From: Bacteroidota bacterium
GTDB lineage: Bacteria > Bacteroidota > Bacteroidia > AKYH767-A > OLB10
Reading direction: 5' to 3'
DNA: 40,188 nt
NCBI GenBank assembly: GCA_016717325.1
Contig: JADKFV010000038.1
Coordinates: forward strand, 1-40,188
The notes beneath the pieces were generated by a model. It searched no databases, was not told the DNA's origin, and saw only the letters and a list, made by a program, of their open reading frames with translations. The number at the start of each line of letters is the position of its first letter. Position 1 is the first letter of the stretch. Of the stretch, positions 17,424-27,470 are shown piece after piece. The translations under genes and the position numbers were made by a program.

Positions 17424-20400
17424 ATGGTACAAAACACAAAAATTAATTCTACCTTGAGTGGCTTATTTGCTAAGCAATCGGGCAATCGAGCAATCGAGCA
17501 ATGGAAATGTAAACACCAACGTATATGGTTATTGTTACTATCAATCGCTATTCAATTAACAATGCAAAAGTTTTTAATTGCACAAACTATTACAGTTGCT
17601 TTGAGTGGCACTGTTCGTGCAATGCCTGATGATATATTTGGTCTCAATGGTACCAATACCATTGTGCAGGGTTCTTCTTGGGGCGAATTGCAAACAGCTA
17701 ATCCGCATCCTTTTTGCAAATTACAGCTTGGAAATATTAGGTACCCGGGTGGGCAAGTAAGCAACTGGTGGAATTGGAAGCGGGGTTGGTTTCTCAATCC
17801 ACCCGAGTACCCTGCCGGTATTACTTTCCACCCGGCTTACGACATTACAAATCCATTTAGCCTTATTAATGGATTAGATGCCTTTAAAGCAAATAGCGAT
17901 TTGCTGAATGCAAACCCAATTTGGTCGCTCAATACACTTACAAGTAATAAAGAATATCAAACTGCATTTATGTTTGCAGCACGGGCAAAAGGCTTTTCGG
18001 TAAAAATATTGAACTTGGTGTTGAGTATTATTTAGAATACGATAATTATAAACAGAAATATCCATCACCTATTAATTATATGAATGACATGTATGACTGG
18101 ACAGGTTATCTTAAAAACTTGAATGTGGGTGGCAACTATCCTTTTGCCAATACCAAGTTGGCCATTGTGGGTTCCAATAGTAATGACAAGGACCCCGGGC
18201 GTAGGCGCGAATGGCTCAAATGCATAATAGAAAATATGCAGGCCACCGCGCCCGGCATAACACATAATGTTGATGCCATTACTATTCACGATTATTTTGG
18301 CGCAGGTAGCATAGGTTTTACCGGCACTACTCCTTTAATGAATAACGAGGATGTAAAATGCATGATAAACCTAGCATACACTACTACACAAGATTTATTT
18401 GAGAATGAATTTAAGGATATTGTTACCAAAACAGGCAAAGAAATTTGGATGACAGAGTATAATTTATTTGACCGGAATGATTTTTCGGTGCATGGTACTT
18501 GGGCACATGGCCTAACCATTGCATTAAAGAGTTTGCGCTATATAGAGGAGCCTAACGTTACAAAATTATGTATGCACACTATGACAGGCGATGGTGGCTG
18601 GGCTTCGTTTTTTAGTGATGGCAACGGCTTAACCCCTAACGGTATGCAACCTTTTACTGCACCAGTTTCGCCATGCAATAATATTAATACAAGTATAACG
18701 CATGAACTTACTGCCATAGGAAACGCACTACAATTGTTGAGTTATGCTATAAAAAATAGCACAACCGCACAACCATTGGATTTTACTAATAACACAAACA
18801 CACTTAGCATTTTTAATAACTCAACAGCCTATCCCGATATATATGGCTGGCAGTTTGACGCACTTGATGCCGAGCGTTTTATAATCCTCAATCTTTCGGA
18901 TGCAATTAGGACAATGGATATGAATGCAATTATTACTGCTCCCGGTCAACCCCAAATGACATCTTATTTTCCTGACAATACTAATGCGTTTAAGGCAAGT
19001 GGTGGTATAGCAGGCGATGCCATGGATGCACCTACCGATGAATGTTTTCTCAAAAGACTTATCGACCCTACTGTCGATGTAACCAATTTCAACATCCCAC
19101 CTTGGGGCATGGTATTAATTACCGCATCAAAAAATACTTTAATAGCCAAACCCACTGCTAACGTAATTTGTGAAGGTTCGCAAACTTCTGTAATGGTGTA
19201 TAACTGGGATTTCAATCCTATGGTTCAAAATTTTTACTCTTCGTTTGGCACACTTACCACAGTGCCAAATTGCCCGGGTCTTTTCAACTTTGATCCAAAT
19301 GGTCAAACCGGTACTGCTTACTTGACTTTTGAAAACCTTGGTATTCCTGCAACAGTAACCACACAAATAACAGTTCAACTAAGGCCGACAATTACCATAG
19401 CACCCACCTCAGGTACATATTGCACAAGTGGTGGAACACCTATAACATTAACTGCCACAACAAGTGCCATTCCAGCAAATCCTATTGTGTTGTGGGGTCC
19501 CAATTGGGGACTTAATAACCCAAGTGGGAAAATTGTAACTGCCACGCCACATTTTAATACTACCTACAATGCATATATATACGATGGTGTATGCTTCAAC
19601 GAAAGCAACCCTGCTATAATAGCTGTACCTCGATTTGAGATTGCCAATGCCGGACAAAAATTTATTACTTGTAATAATGGCTCCGCTGTCAATTTGCTCA
19701 AAATTGAACCACAAATTGATATTAGCAATTGTATAGGATGTGCATACAGTTATCAGTGGTCTACTTTGGCCACCACCACATCTATCAGCTTAAATCCTAC
19801 AAGCTCAGCTACGTATACAGTTACCGTTACCGCAACCAATGCCACTTGTACAAGCACGGCAACTGCCAGCTATACGGTAGAGGCAAATAATTGTTGTATT
19901 GCTACATCACCCAATGTAGCATTAAGCCCAACGATAACCCCGGGCGGGTTGCTGCAAAATAATAATGTAGATGATTTGGAAACCGCACTCACAAATATAA
20001 ATTGTGGCTGTATTACAACGGCAAATGGCGTTACCACAGTTACCGACAATGGAACACTCGGCACCATTTTTATAAACGGTCATTTTGCAGTGAACAAAAA
20101 CTTAACGTTAATTAATTGCACCGTTCGCTTTGGCGAAAATGCCGAGGTGGTGGTGGCCAATGACAAATCGTTGATATTAGAAGGGTGCGATATACAAGGC
20201 TGTAGCCCGGCAATGTGGCGCGGCTTGATTGGCAACACCAATAATGCGAATATTATTATCAAAGAAAATGTAGCTACACGTGGGCATGTGGAGGATGCGC
20301 TTGCCGCTGTGCAACTTTCGAATGATGCAAATTTTAGAATACAAAATACTGATTTTGTAAACAATCACATCAGTATCAATTTCGAAAATTATACAAAGAG

Positions 20401-22545
20401 TTTACGAGGACATTTGCATCAAGCTAACGCAAATGTGAATGGTAATTCTTATATTAATGGTTGCACCTTCAATAGTACCCCTGCTGATATGCTGTTGCCC
20501 TACACATCGCAATATTCGTATAGCCATATTGCTTGTAAAAATATGCCTTATCTTTTAATAGGTTATGCTACAAATAGTGCCATCACAAATAACCTTTTTA
20601 AAAATACTTACAGTAATTCCCATCTGGGCATCAATAGCATAAACTCCACTATACAAGTTGTAAACAGTACTTTTACAAACACACAAAAATTGAACAGCAC
20701 ATTTGCAACCAACAATGGTATACGCGCAACAAGTATATTCGATTGTAACGACCGCAGTATTATTATAGGTGGCGATTTTAAAAACGCTACATTTCTGGAC
20801 CAATGTACATTTAGCAACTGGGAATATGCGGGCATTTATGCAAGCGAAGAAATGAATGTGGATGTGCGGCATTGTAATTTTAGTACCAATGATTTTGCCG
20901 ATATTATGACCAATAAATTGGGAACAAAAACCTTGCATGTTGCAAACAATAACTTCACTACTTTCAACCATGCAATAGCCAACTTTAATGCACCCAATAT
21001 GAATACAAATTATTTAATCGATAACAATACATTTAGTAATTACAATACTGCCGGTACGGGAGGTTTTTACGGTAGCGCAGTTTTGCTTATGAATGTTGGA
21101 ACAAGTATAAATGCCCCGCCACGAAGTTTAGTTATTACCAATAATACCATCACAAATCCCCGCATTGGTATTGTAGTACTCAATCATAATTTTGCTCATA
21201 TTGGTTTCGACCCGATTGCTAAATTACTTGCACCAAACACCATCACCTTCAACCTCACCAACCCTCCTGCCGATTACACTGCCGGTATGCTGTTGCAAAA
21301 TTGTGGCAATGCAAGGGTAACTGCAAATACAATTACAAATAACACTGCCCTCACAGGCATCACAAACTTTAATGGTATAGATGCGGAACTTTGTAGCGAT
21401 GGCAGGTTTAATTGTAATACGATAAATCGCATACCATATAGTTTTAGGTTTTATGGCAACTGCAATAAAACATTACTGCGCAGCAACAGCATGACCAATT
21501 ACGATGAAGCCATGCACTTAGAAAGTGCCACCCTGCCCGACCAATACCAAGTAAATGACAATACCGGTGATAATGAACCCTGGATAATGTGGAACGACAT
21601 GCCAAATACAAGCGGCACTCCTGCAGATAGGGTCGTAGGCACAGGCGGATTAATAAATTGGTATCATCAACCCGGTACTCCGGGCAGTAATCCGTTTGAC
21701 CCGCTTGATAACGGCACTACAAGCCCGATTGTAAATAGCATTTCCGATGCGGCAGCAATACCACCGGTGGCATGTGAAGATTTTACTGAGCGACATGGTC
21801 GCGATGCAGCGTACGGACGCACTGTAGGCGACAGTTTACTGTTTGACGAATATGCAAATGAAAATTCCTGGCTTGCAAGAATGAATGCCTACACCGATAT
21901 GAAAACGGATAGTACTATTATCAACCAAGGCAATAGTGCCGATGCATACTATCAACAGTTTTTTGATGAGGTAGCGCAAACCAATATTGGTGCATTGGCA
22001 GCAGTGAACGAACTTACAGCCGACTCTACCAACCTTGCAACAGCACAAGCTGTAAACACTGCAATTGTAGATACCAACAACATAGAGTATTACAACAAAA
22101 CAGTAAACGATATTTACATAAATACTTATGCTAATGATAACTTACCAAACGAAATGGATAGCAGCATGTTGGATATGATAAGCAGTTTAAATTTTTACGA
22201 GGCTGGCGATGCCATCTATCAAGCTGCGGCCATGCTCGGTAAAGAAATACATCCTCAATGCGTGGCCATGCGCAAAGCAAAACCCCTGCCTGTTGAAATA
22301 CCTGTTGATAATACTTTGCACTGCTACCAAATCCGGCAAATACATTTTTTACATTTATTAGGAACGATAAAAATATTAAAGAAGTTACATTATTGAACGC
22401 AGAAGGTAAGCTGATTAAAAATTATCAAAAGCCATTTCCTGCGCAATTTTCGATTGCTGAATTTGCAAACGGATTGTATCAGGTAAAAATTGTGGATGCT
22501 GACGGCCACACTACAGTTACAAAGCTAAACATCATTAGGCATTAA
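17424..22545 (+). CDS. Giant secreted glycosidase-like/beta-helix protein with T9SS sorting domain (two frameshifts)
   Basis: About 1707 residues after repair. The N-terminal extension is followed by a hydrophobic signal segment (IWLLLLSIAIQL). Residues ~55-570 resemble a GH-A clan TIM barrel of the arabinofuranosidase/glucuronidase type: RYPGGQVSNWWNW, an IELGVEYYL segment where the acid/base GNE is expected, and WMTEYNLF with the presumed nucleophile. Ig/PKD-like domains follow to about 830, then a long Asn-rich beta-helix to about 1420. The helical stalk (IEYYNKTVNDIYIN) ends in a sorting domain starting LPNPANTF. Frame breaks: one A missing at 18002-18006 (after GFSVK) and one T missing at 22315-22317. 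It precedes a propeller-like T9SS gene by 15 bp, the same layout as in 1-6372. Four near-copies of GCAATCGA lie in codons 17-28. The activity is inferred, not shown. Confidence 0.75.
17474..17505 (+). repeat. Eight-base tandem repeat in the 5' coding region
   Basis: Four units: GCAATCGG, GCAATCGA, GCAATCGA, GCAATGGA. They begin 50 bp after the ATG of the giant T9SS gene and encode part of QSGNRAIEQW ahead of the signal segment. Because the unit is not a multiple of three, gain or loss of a unit would shift the frame. Confidence 0.75.
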
Positions 22546-22560
22546 AATAAAATTTGCCTT

Positions 22561-24048
22561 ATGATAAAAAACTTGGTTCTGCTATTTATAATAGCACCCA
22601 CACTGTGCCTTGCCCAAAAGCAAGGCGCAGTGTGGTGTTTTGGCGATAGTGCCTTGGTTAACTTTAGTGACACTGCAAACATTACTAATGCAACAAGCAG
22701 TGTTAAATCGCGTGGCAGTTGTGTATCAATTAGTGATACCATGGGGCAATTAATTTTTTATGCTTTTTCAAGAGCTACATTAAATGGTAACACTACCCTT
22801 TCCTTTAATAGTTCGCACCAATTGATTCAAAATGGGGATAGCATTGTGGGTGAAGGGTGGTACCATGAGTTAGTCACGATACCTTTTCCAGATTCTTCGC
22901 ATTTATTTTACATATTTTCAATTGGAGTTACTGGCAGTAGTCAAAAGGGTCTATATTACTCCATAGTAGATATGAATGGCAATGGGGGGCAAGGTGTAGT
23001 AACACAAAAAAATATACAGTTGCAAAATTTTAAAATGGTCGATTGTCTCACTGCAATTAAGCATGGTAATGGTAGAGATTGGTGGGTAATTTTTAGAAAA
23101 TCAGATTTTCCTGGGGGAAGTAATTCCGAATATTATGAGTATTTAATTTCACCAAGCGGGTTAACCAACGTTATCGTTCAAAGTGTTGGCTCACTCAATT
23201 CAACAAACGCTGCATTCATAAGCTTCAACCAAGATGGCAGTAAATTAATGTTTCTAAACTACAAAGGCCTATTAGAAATGTATGACTTCAACCGTTGCAC
23301 AGGTATAATAAATAACCCCATTAATATTTATCCTGAAAAAACACTGGCGTGGCCTCAACGTTGGAGTTGTGCGTTTTCACCAACGGATAGTATATTGTAC
23401 GTTACCCATGTAGCAGCTGCTTCGCTCGATAGTTGTTACCTTGTTCAATTAGATTTAACCGCAACTAACATAGCAGCAAGTGCCGATACATTATGGCGCA
23501 CACCATTTATGCTTAATATGGGTCAACTAAAACTTGGCTCCGATGGTAAAATTTATCAAAGCAATAATTATTATGGGGGCTATCCTTACAATGATACTAC
23601 GTATAATATGTATAACATGAATTTAAGTGTAATCAACTCGCCCGATAGCCTTGGCGCAGCTTGCAACCTACAGCCATATAGTTATTATCTTGGCGGTAAA
23701 CGCACTTATTTTGGCCTGCCCAATAATCCTGATTACTTTCTTGGCCCAAAGGTGGGCAGCCCATGCGATACGCTTTCTTTATACACACAAGCAGCACACG
23801 AGGTGGTAATAAGCAACCTTTATCCTAATGCTAATAATGGTACATTTACAGTAAATTATTTTTTGCAAACAGGCAAAACAGGCGAGCTAAAAATTTTTAA
23901 TACCGCTGGACAAAAAATTTTTCAGCAGCATTTGTCACACTATACCTACATGCAAACTATTGAGCTTAATAATATACCGCCCGGCATTTATGCGCTGCAA
24001 ATTCAAAGCGGTGAAAAATTGATAATTAAAAAATTTGTAGTGAAATGA
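22561..24048 (+). CDS. T9SS-sorted secreted propeller-like protein (module 3 partner)
   Basis: 495 residues with an intact frame. The signal peptide MIKNLVLLFIIAPTLCLA is followed by QKQGAVWCFG. It is the third family member in the window: AIKHGNGRDWWVIF and YDFNRCTG correspond to CKHANGRDWWIV and FDFDRCTG of the genes at 597 and 4854. NPDYFLGPKVGSPCD corresponds to their NYYLGCD...GCPC end. The sorting domain starts near residue 420 (LYPNANNGTF) and ends LIIKKFVVK. It begins 15 bp after the giant beta-helix gene, so the two are almost certainly co-transcribed. Overall identity to the other two is clearly lower than theirs to each other. Function is unknown. Confidence 0.85.
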   Translation: MIKNLVLLFIIAPTLCLAQKQGAVWCFGDSALVNFSDTANITNATSSVKSRGSCVSISDTMGQLIFYAFSRATLNGNTTLSFNSSHQLIQNGDSIVGEGWYHELVTIPFPDSSHLFYIFSIGVTGSSQKGLYYSIVDMNGNGGQGVVTQKNIQLQNFKMVDCLTAIKHGNGRDWWVIFRKSDFPGGSNSEYYEYLISPSGLTNVIVQSVGSLNSTNAAFISFNQDGSKLMFLNYKGLLEMYDFNRCTGIINNPINIYPEKTLAWPQRWSCAFSPTDSILYVTHVAAASLDSCYLVQLDLTATNIAASADTLWRTPFMLNMGQLKLGSDGKIYQSNNYYGGYPYNDTTYNMYNMNLSVINSPDSLGAACNLQPYSYYLGGKRTYFGLPNNPDYFLGPKVGSPCDTLSLYTQAAHEVVISNLYPNANNGTFTVNYFLQTGKTGELKIFNTAGQKIFQQHLSHYTYMQTIELNNIPPGIYALQIQSGEKLIIKKFVVK

Positions 24049-24139
24049 TAGTGAATGGGCACTCATATTTTTGTACAGTTACAAACAGAAAAAGAAATAC
24101 TGACAAAAAAATTTATTAAAGAATATATTAAATATACTA
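24049..24139. other. Short region downstream of the propeller gene, interrupted by IS66
   Basis: No gene. The arm TACTAAGAGTA at 24135-24145 pairs perfectly with TACTCTTAGTA at 26518-26528 on the other side of the insertion sequence. The two would have formed an 11-bp stem with a 28-bp loop before the element inserted. Confidence 0.55.
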
Positions 24140-24187
24140 AGAGTAGTGTAACCCACCGACCAACCCACTTCCTGAGTTAAAAAAAAA

Positions 24188-25712
24188 TTATATTGGCAAC
24201 AGGTCATTAAGTTGCGATAGTTTGGTATCGTTGATGAGTGGGAGTGTTTGCTCGAGCCATTGGTAAGGATTGATATTGTTTATTTTGCAAGTACCCATGA
24301 TTGAATAGATTGCAGCGGCTCTTGCAGCGGCATCGTGTGAACCGGCAAACAAATAATTTTTTCTACCTATTGCCAGTGGCCTTATGCTGTTTTCTACCAG
24401 GTTGTTGTCTATTTGATTTTTTCCATTGGTAGTATATAGGCATAGTTTATCCCATCGTGCAAGGGTGTAGGTTATGGCTTTGCCAATGGAGCTTTGCGGA
24501 GTTACGTGCATGATGTTGTCTTGCATCCATTGCTTTAGTTGCGCAAGTATGCTCACACTTTTTTCTTGACGCAGTTGCATGCATTGGTCATGAGTATAGT
24601 CTTGTTCACGGGCGATTTTTTTCTACTGCATATAGTTGAGCAAAAAGTTAAGCGCCTGGTTAGCACGCGCATTATCGTTTTGCAGGGCTTGGTCAAAATA
24701 CCTTCGTGCATGGGCCATGCAGCCTACGAGTTGGATGTTTTTGTTTTTTTCAAATTGTTCATACACTTGGTAGCCGTCTGTTTGCAGGTGTCCTGTAAAA
24801 CCTTCGAGCATAGTAGTTGGCCCATCGCGCCCGCGCCCTTTTTGATAATCAAAAAGTATAAGATTTTTTTCTGTAGAGCGATATTCCCAATAGTAGCCCT
24901 GGTGTGTGCCGTTTGGTTTGTCGCGGTCCAACACACGTATGGGCGATTCATCAACCATCAGATATTGCGAGGTGATTATTTTTTTCGCAACACATCCGCC
25001 AAGGGTACAAGTAGTTGTGCGCTTTGGCGCGTCCAGTCGGTAATGGTGGACGATGGTATATGCATACCGTTACGTTCAAAGCGTTGCATCTGTCGGTAAA
25101 GCGGCAAGTGGTCTACATATTTATCTACAATGATGGTTGCGAGCAAACTGGCTCCGGCCATGCATTTGTCAATAGGGCGTGGTGGTAGCGATGCCGTTAT
25201 CACGCCTTCGTTATTTGGCTTGGCATATTTGGACCGCACATATTTTTTTACAAATAAATGGCCGGGCTTTATGTGCAATTCTTCGGTTACTTCTTCGCCT
25301 ATTTTTTTTAATCCACTAATATCTTCTTGTGGCTCTAGCAAAATAATTTCGCGCGGTATGTGTGCCGGTATAGGAATACGGCCTTGATGTGTTGTTTCTT
25401 TTTTGCAACTGTACGTGTATACGTTATCTGTTGGGTTGTAGGTTCTTGTGTGGGTGTGGTTGGTTGATGATTAATATCTATTGCCAATTGCAATTGATTC
25501 TTATTGGCAGCCACAAAACGCTCGCTCTTGATTCCAAATATCATACGTTTGAGTTAGGCTAACTCAAAGGATAGTTTTTCATAATTGGAGGAAAGTGTTT
25601 CGTAGTTGGAGGAAAGAGTATTGTTTTCTGATGTAAGGATTTCAATAATCTGTTTCTGCTGAATACTTTGTTGTAATAACTCTTGATAAGAAGGAGTTGC
25701 AGTTGCTTCAAT
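24188..25712 (-). pseudogene. tnpC: IS66 transposase TnpC (frameshifts and an in-frame stop)
   Basis: About 508 codons after repair, the normal length. Five open pieces together give the full protein: an N-terminal leucine-rich coiled coil, MIFGIKSERF, a PIPAHIPREIILLEP zinc-binding-region remnant, the RNase-H-like DDE domain (MVDESPIRV, LQTDGYQVYE, CMAHARRYF) and the C-terminal NSIRPLAIGRKNYLFAGS. The breaks are one A missing in the run near 25395, one A missing at 24979-24985, and a T-loss/A-gain pair near 24613-24650 that restores LYAVEKIAREQ. There is also a TAA at about 25554 where CAA (ELAQLKRMIFG) is expected. The base substitution is not a homopolymer effect, so real inactivation is possible. 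Confidence 0.8.
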
Positions 25713-25760
25713 CATGCGTGCAAATATACAACACACGTTGGCTTGAGAGTATTGATTTTG

Positions 25761-26127
25761 TTAACTTTTATCAACAATCGCATGCTCATATCGCTTGCGT
25801 TTTTTTATGCTCGATAGCATGATGCCTTCGAGTATAAACTGCAGTTGTTGCGCTGATAAATTTATGGCCGTTGTTTGCGAGTTGTGTCAGGAACTTCTAA
25901 GTGCCACGCTCCAATCGTTTTTGATAAATGGCATATCCATCGTGCTGCCATTGCAAAAGTTTGATGCGGTTGCGCGGGCGATTGATAAATATAAATACAT
26001 CGCCACTCAATACCGTGCTGTGAAAATGCATTTGCACCAAGCCGCACAAACTGTTGTATCCTTTGCGCATATCGGTCGCACCTGCATACAGGTGATAGCG
26101 TGTAGTGGCCGGAAATGTTATTTGCAT
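25761..26127 (-). CDS. tnpB: IS66 accessory protein TnpB (two frameshifts)
   Basis: 122 residues after repair. The reading LYAGATDMRKGYNSLCGLV followed by FIFINRPRNRIKLLQW is the signature of the IS66 second-gene product. The frame closes early after KRLERGT. Adding one T gives LEVPDTTRK, and adding one A shortly after gives TTAINLSAQQLQFILEGI, the expected ending, down to the stop at 25761. TnpB is needed for IS66 transposition, but its biochemical role is not settled. Confidence 0.8.
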
Positions 26128-26411
26128 ACAATAAGTTGTTGCAGGTAGGTAGCTTGTACGTGCTCATGTATCTCCACCGTAATGTTATGCGCAAAGTGCA
26201 AGGTGGCAAATGGCGAGGCTGTTGCTTTCGAAATTTCGATGGGCACAAATTGCTTGGGTGCAGAAACTTGCAGCTGCTTCCAGGGAGCAAAATGTGTAGT
26301 ATGGAATGTTGTGTTCAGGCAATATGCACGTTTGCTCTTTCCCGATTCTTTCCAATCATTAATATGGACTTGCTTTTGATCTTTGCTAAATCGCGATTTG
26401 TTTGTTTGCAT
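26118..26411 (-). CDS. tnpA: IS66 accessory protein TnpA (two compensating indels)
   Basis: 97 residues as read. The N-terminus (FSKDQKQVHINDWKESGKSKRAYC) is the helix-turn-helix type start of IS66 first-gene products. Between about residues 31 and 43 the translation looks foreign, but one frame over it reads EHNIPYYTFCS, which suits the family. A G missing before this stretch and a C added after it restore both ends. The C-terminal part (FVPIEI, then ITVEIHEHVQATYLQQLI) is normal. It overlaps tnpB by 10 bp. It acts with TnpB in transposition, probably in DNA binding or regulation. Confidence 0.7.
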   Translation of the reverse strand: MQTNKSRFSKDQKQVHINDWKESGKSKRAYCLNTTFHTTHFAPWKQLQVSAPKQFVPIEISKATASPFATLHFAHNITVEIHEHVQATYLQQLIVCK

Positions 26412-26484
26412 TTTTTCTCTTTATTTTACTGCAAACTAACAGACTATGAAAAATATACACAATATGGGTTGGTCGGTGGGTTAC

Positions 26485-26615
26485 AGAGTAGTTAGATTTT
26501 CGAATGAAAATATATCGTACTCTTAGTAATGCCGAACAACTTCAATAGCTTGCTTATCCAAAACCTAAGTTGTTTCGGTATAAATCGTTTTGCAGAAAAA
26601 TGATTTCAAAAAAAT
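26485..26615. other. Gene-free region right of IS66 with two inverted-repeat structures
   Basis: This holds the target duplication, the right arm TACTCTTAGTA (26518-26528) of the split stem, and a second stem at 26532-26578. In the second stem CCGAACAACTT pairs with AAGTTGTTTCGG (one bulge, about 24-bp loop), 38 bp past the Nudix stop. No T-tract follows, so it is not a standard intrinsic terminator. Confidence 0.5.
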
Positions 26616-27248
26616 TCACTCCACTCGCCCAAAAACACTTTCTTCCTCCTCTTTCAACAATGCCTCTATAGATGCGAACGTATTTTTGTACACTTCGCTC
26701 AGTTGGCTGCGGGTTATCCATTTCAATTCGGTTATTCCTTCTTCGGCCTGCGGTTTTAGCACTTCGTTGCTATTGCTGCGCATAAGGTACCACCAGGTGC
26801 GTTTTAGTATTTGTTTATTGTTCAATGCGTATGTGTGGTACGTATACGGTAATGGTTTTATTATTTGGCAAAAAGCCAAACCACATTCTTCCTGTACTTC
26901 GCGCACTGCTGCATGTTCGGGCAATTCTTTATCCTCTACTTTTCCTTTTGGCAAGTCCCATTTGTTGTGTCGGTATATTACCAGCAAACGGTTGTTTTCA
27001 TCTAGCACCAAACCTCCGGCAGCATTTATCATTTCAAAGTATTCATTAAAATCGTCCCACAACTCTTCAAAATTAGGATGAAATATTTCGGCAGCGGTAT
27101 ACACTTTCGATTTACTAAAAGTATTAATTACATGTTGTATAGTATCGTGGCCGGAGTATGCCATAGATAACAATGATGGAGAAGGTGCTACCCGCGATTG
27201 ATAATCGGTAAGGTGAAGGCACTTATCATTTACATAAACTTTTTTCAT
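26616..27248 (-). CDS. Nudix hydrolase
   Basis: 210 residues. Cytoplasmic pyrophosphohydrolase acting on nucleoside diphosphates linked to another moiety. The Nudix box GX5EX7REUXEEXGU is complete (GKVEDKELPEHAAVREVQEECGL region, about residues 101-123). Ahead of it is an ~75-residue N-terminal part (MKKVYVNDKCLHL, then FHPNFEELWDDFNEYF) found in Bacteroidota members of the family. The substrate cannot be predicted. The ATG start is at 27248 and the frame is intact. Confidence 0.92.
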   Translation of the reverse strand: MKKVYVNDKCLHLTDYQSRVAPSPSLLSMAYSGHDTIQHVINTFSKSKVYTAAEIFHPNFEELWDDFNEYFEMINAAGGLVLDENNRLLVIYRHNKWDLPKGKVEDKELPEHAAVREVQEECGLAFCQIIKPLPYTYHTYALNNKQILKRTWWYLMRSNSNEVLKPQAEEGITELKWITRSQLSEVYKNTFASIEALLKEEEESVFGRVE

Positions 27249-27411
27249 TTTAAATAGCGTAGAATATTATGCTTTTCATTTTATTAAATTTCCAATTCAA
27301 ATGTTTTAATCACATTAAAGACCCAATACTGATTTCGATGCAGTGAACAAATTTAAAACCCAAAGTTATGTTTTTGCCTGAGTAAAGAAATCAAAGTAAA
27401 ATCCATTTTGA
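27249..27411. other. Intergenic region between Nudix and DEAD-box genes, nothing named
   Basis: AT-rich. It should contain the promoter of the Nudix gene on the minus strand, but I see no convincing TAnnTTTG box. Confidence 0.4.
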
Positions 27412-27449
27412 AAAAATAAAGGAGGTAAATTTTTTACAACTCACCTCCT
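27412..27449 (-). terminator. Rho-independent terminator of the DEAD-box helicase gene
   Basis: On the minus strand the stem AGGAGGT (27449-27443) pairs with ACCTCCT (27426-27420) around a 16-bp AT-rich loop. It is followed by TTATTTTTTC. It starts 22 bp after the helicase stop codon. Confidence 0.7.
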
Positions 27450-27470
27450 ATTTCTATTTGTTAGCTAACA

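Larger units (their letters stand above)
24148..26484 (-). mobile_element. IS66-family insertion sequence, complete ends, 2337 bp
   Basis: Terminal inverted repeats of 20 bp match perfectly: GTAACCCACC... at 24148-24167 and its complement at 26465-26484. They are flanked by the 8-bp direct repeat AGAGTAGT at 24140-24147 and 26485-26492. The GTAA ends and 8-bp duplication are IS66 hallmarks. All three genes are present in the usual order tnpA, tnpB, tnpC on the minus strand. The intact ends and perfect duplication point to recent insertion, although every gene in it carries frame breaks as sequenced. Confidence 0.93.

Noticed and set aside
24539..25099. Plus-strand frame of 186 codons inside the insertion sequence
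   Set aside because: It lies opposite the transposase fragments, which match IS66 TnpC; the plus frame has no recognisable domain.
24188..25712. Programmed frameshifting of the IS66 transposase
   Set aside because: IS66 tnpC is normally a single frame; here there are several breaks at different runs, some cancelling, plus an in-frame TAA.
26532..26578. Intrinsic terminator after the Nudix gene
   Set aside because: The stem is good, but the loop is about 24 bp and no T-tract follows, so it was kept only as an inverted repeat.
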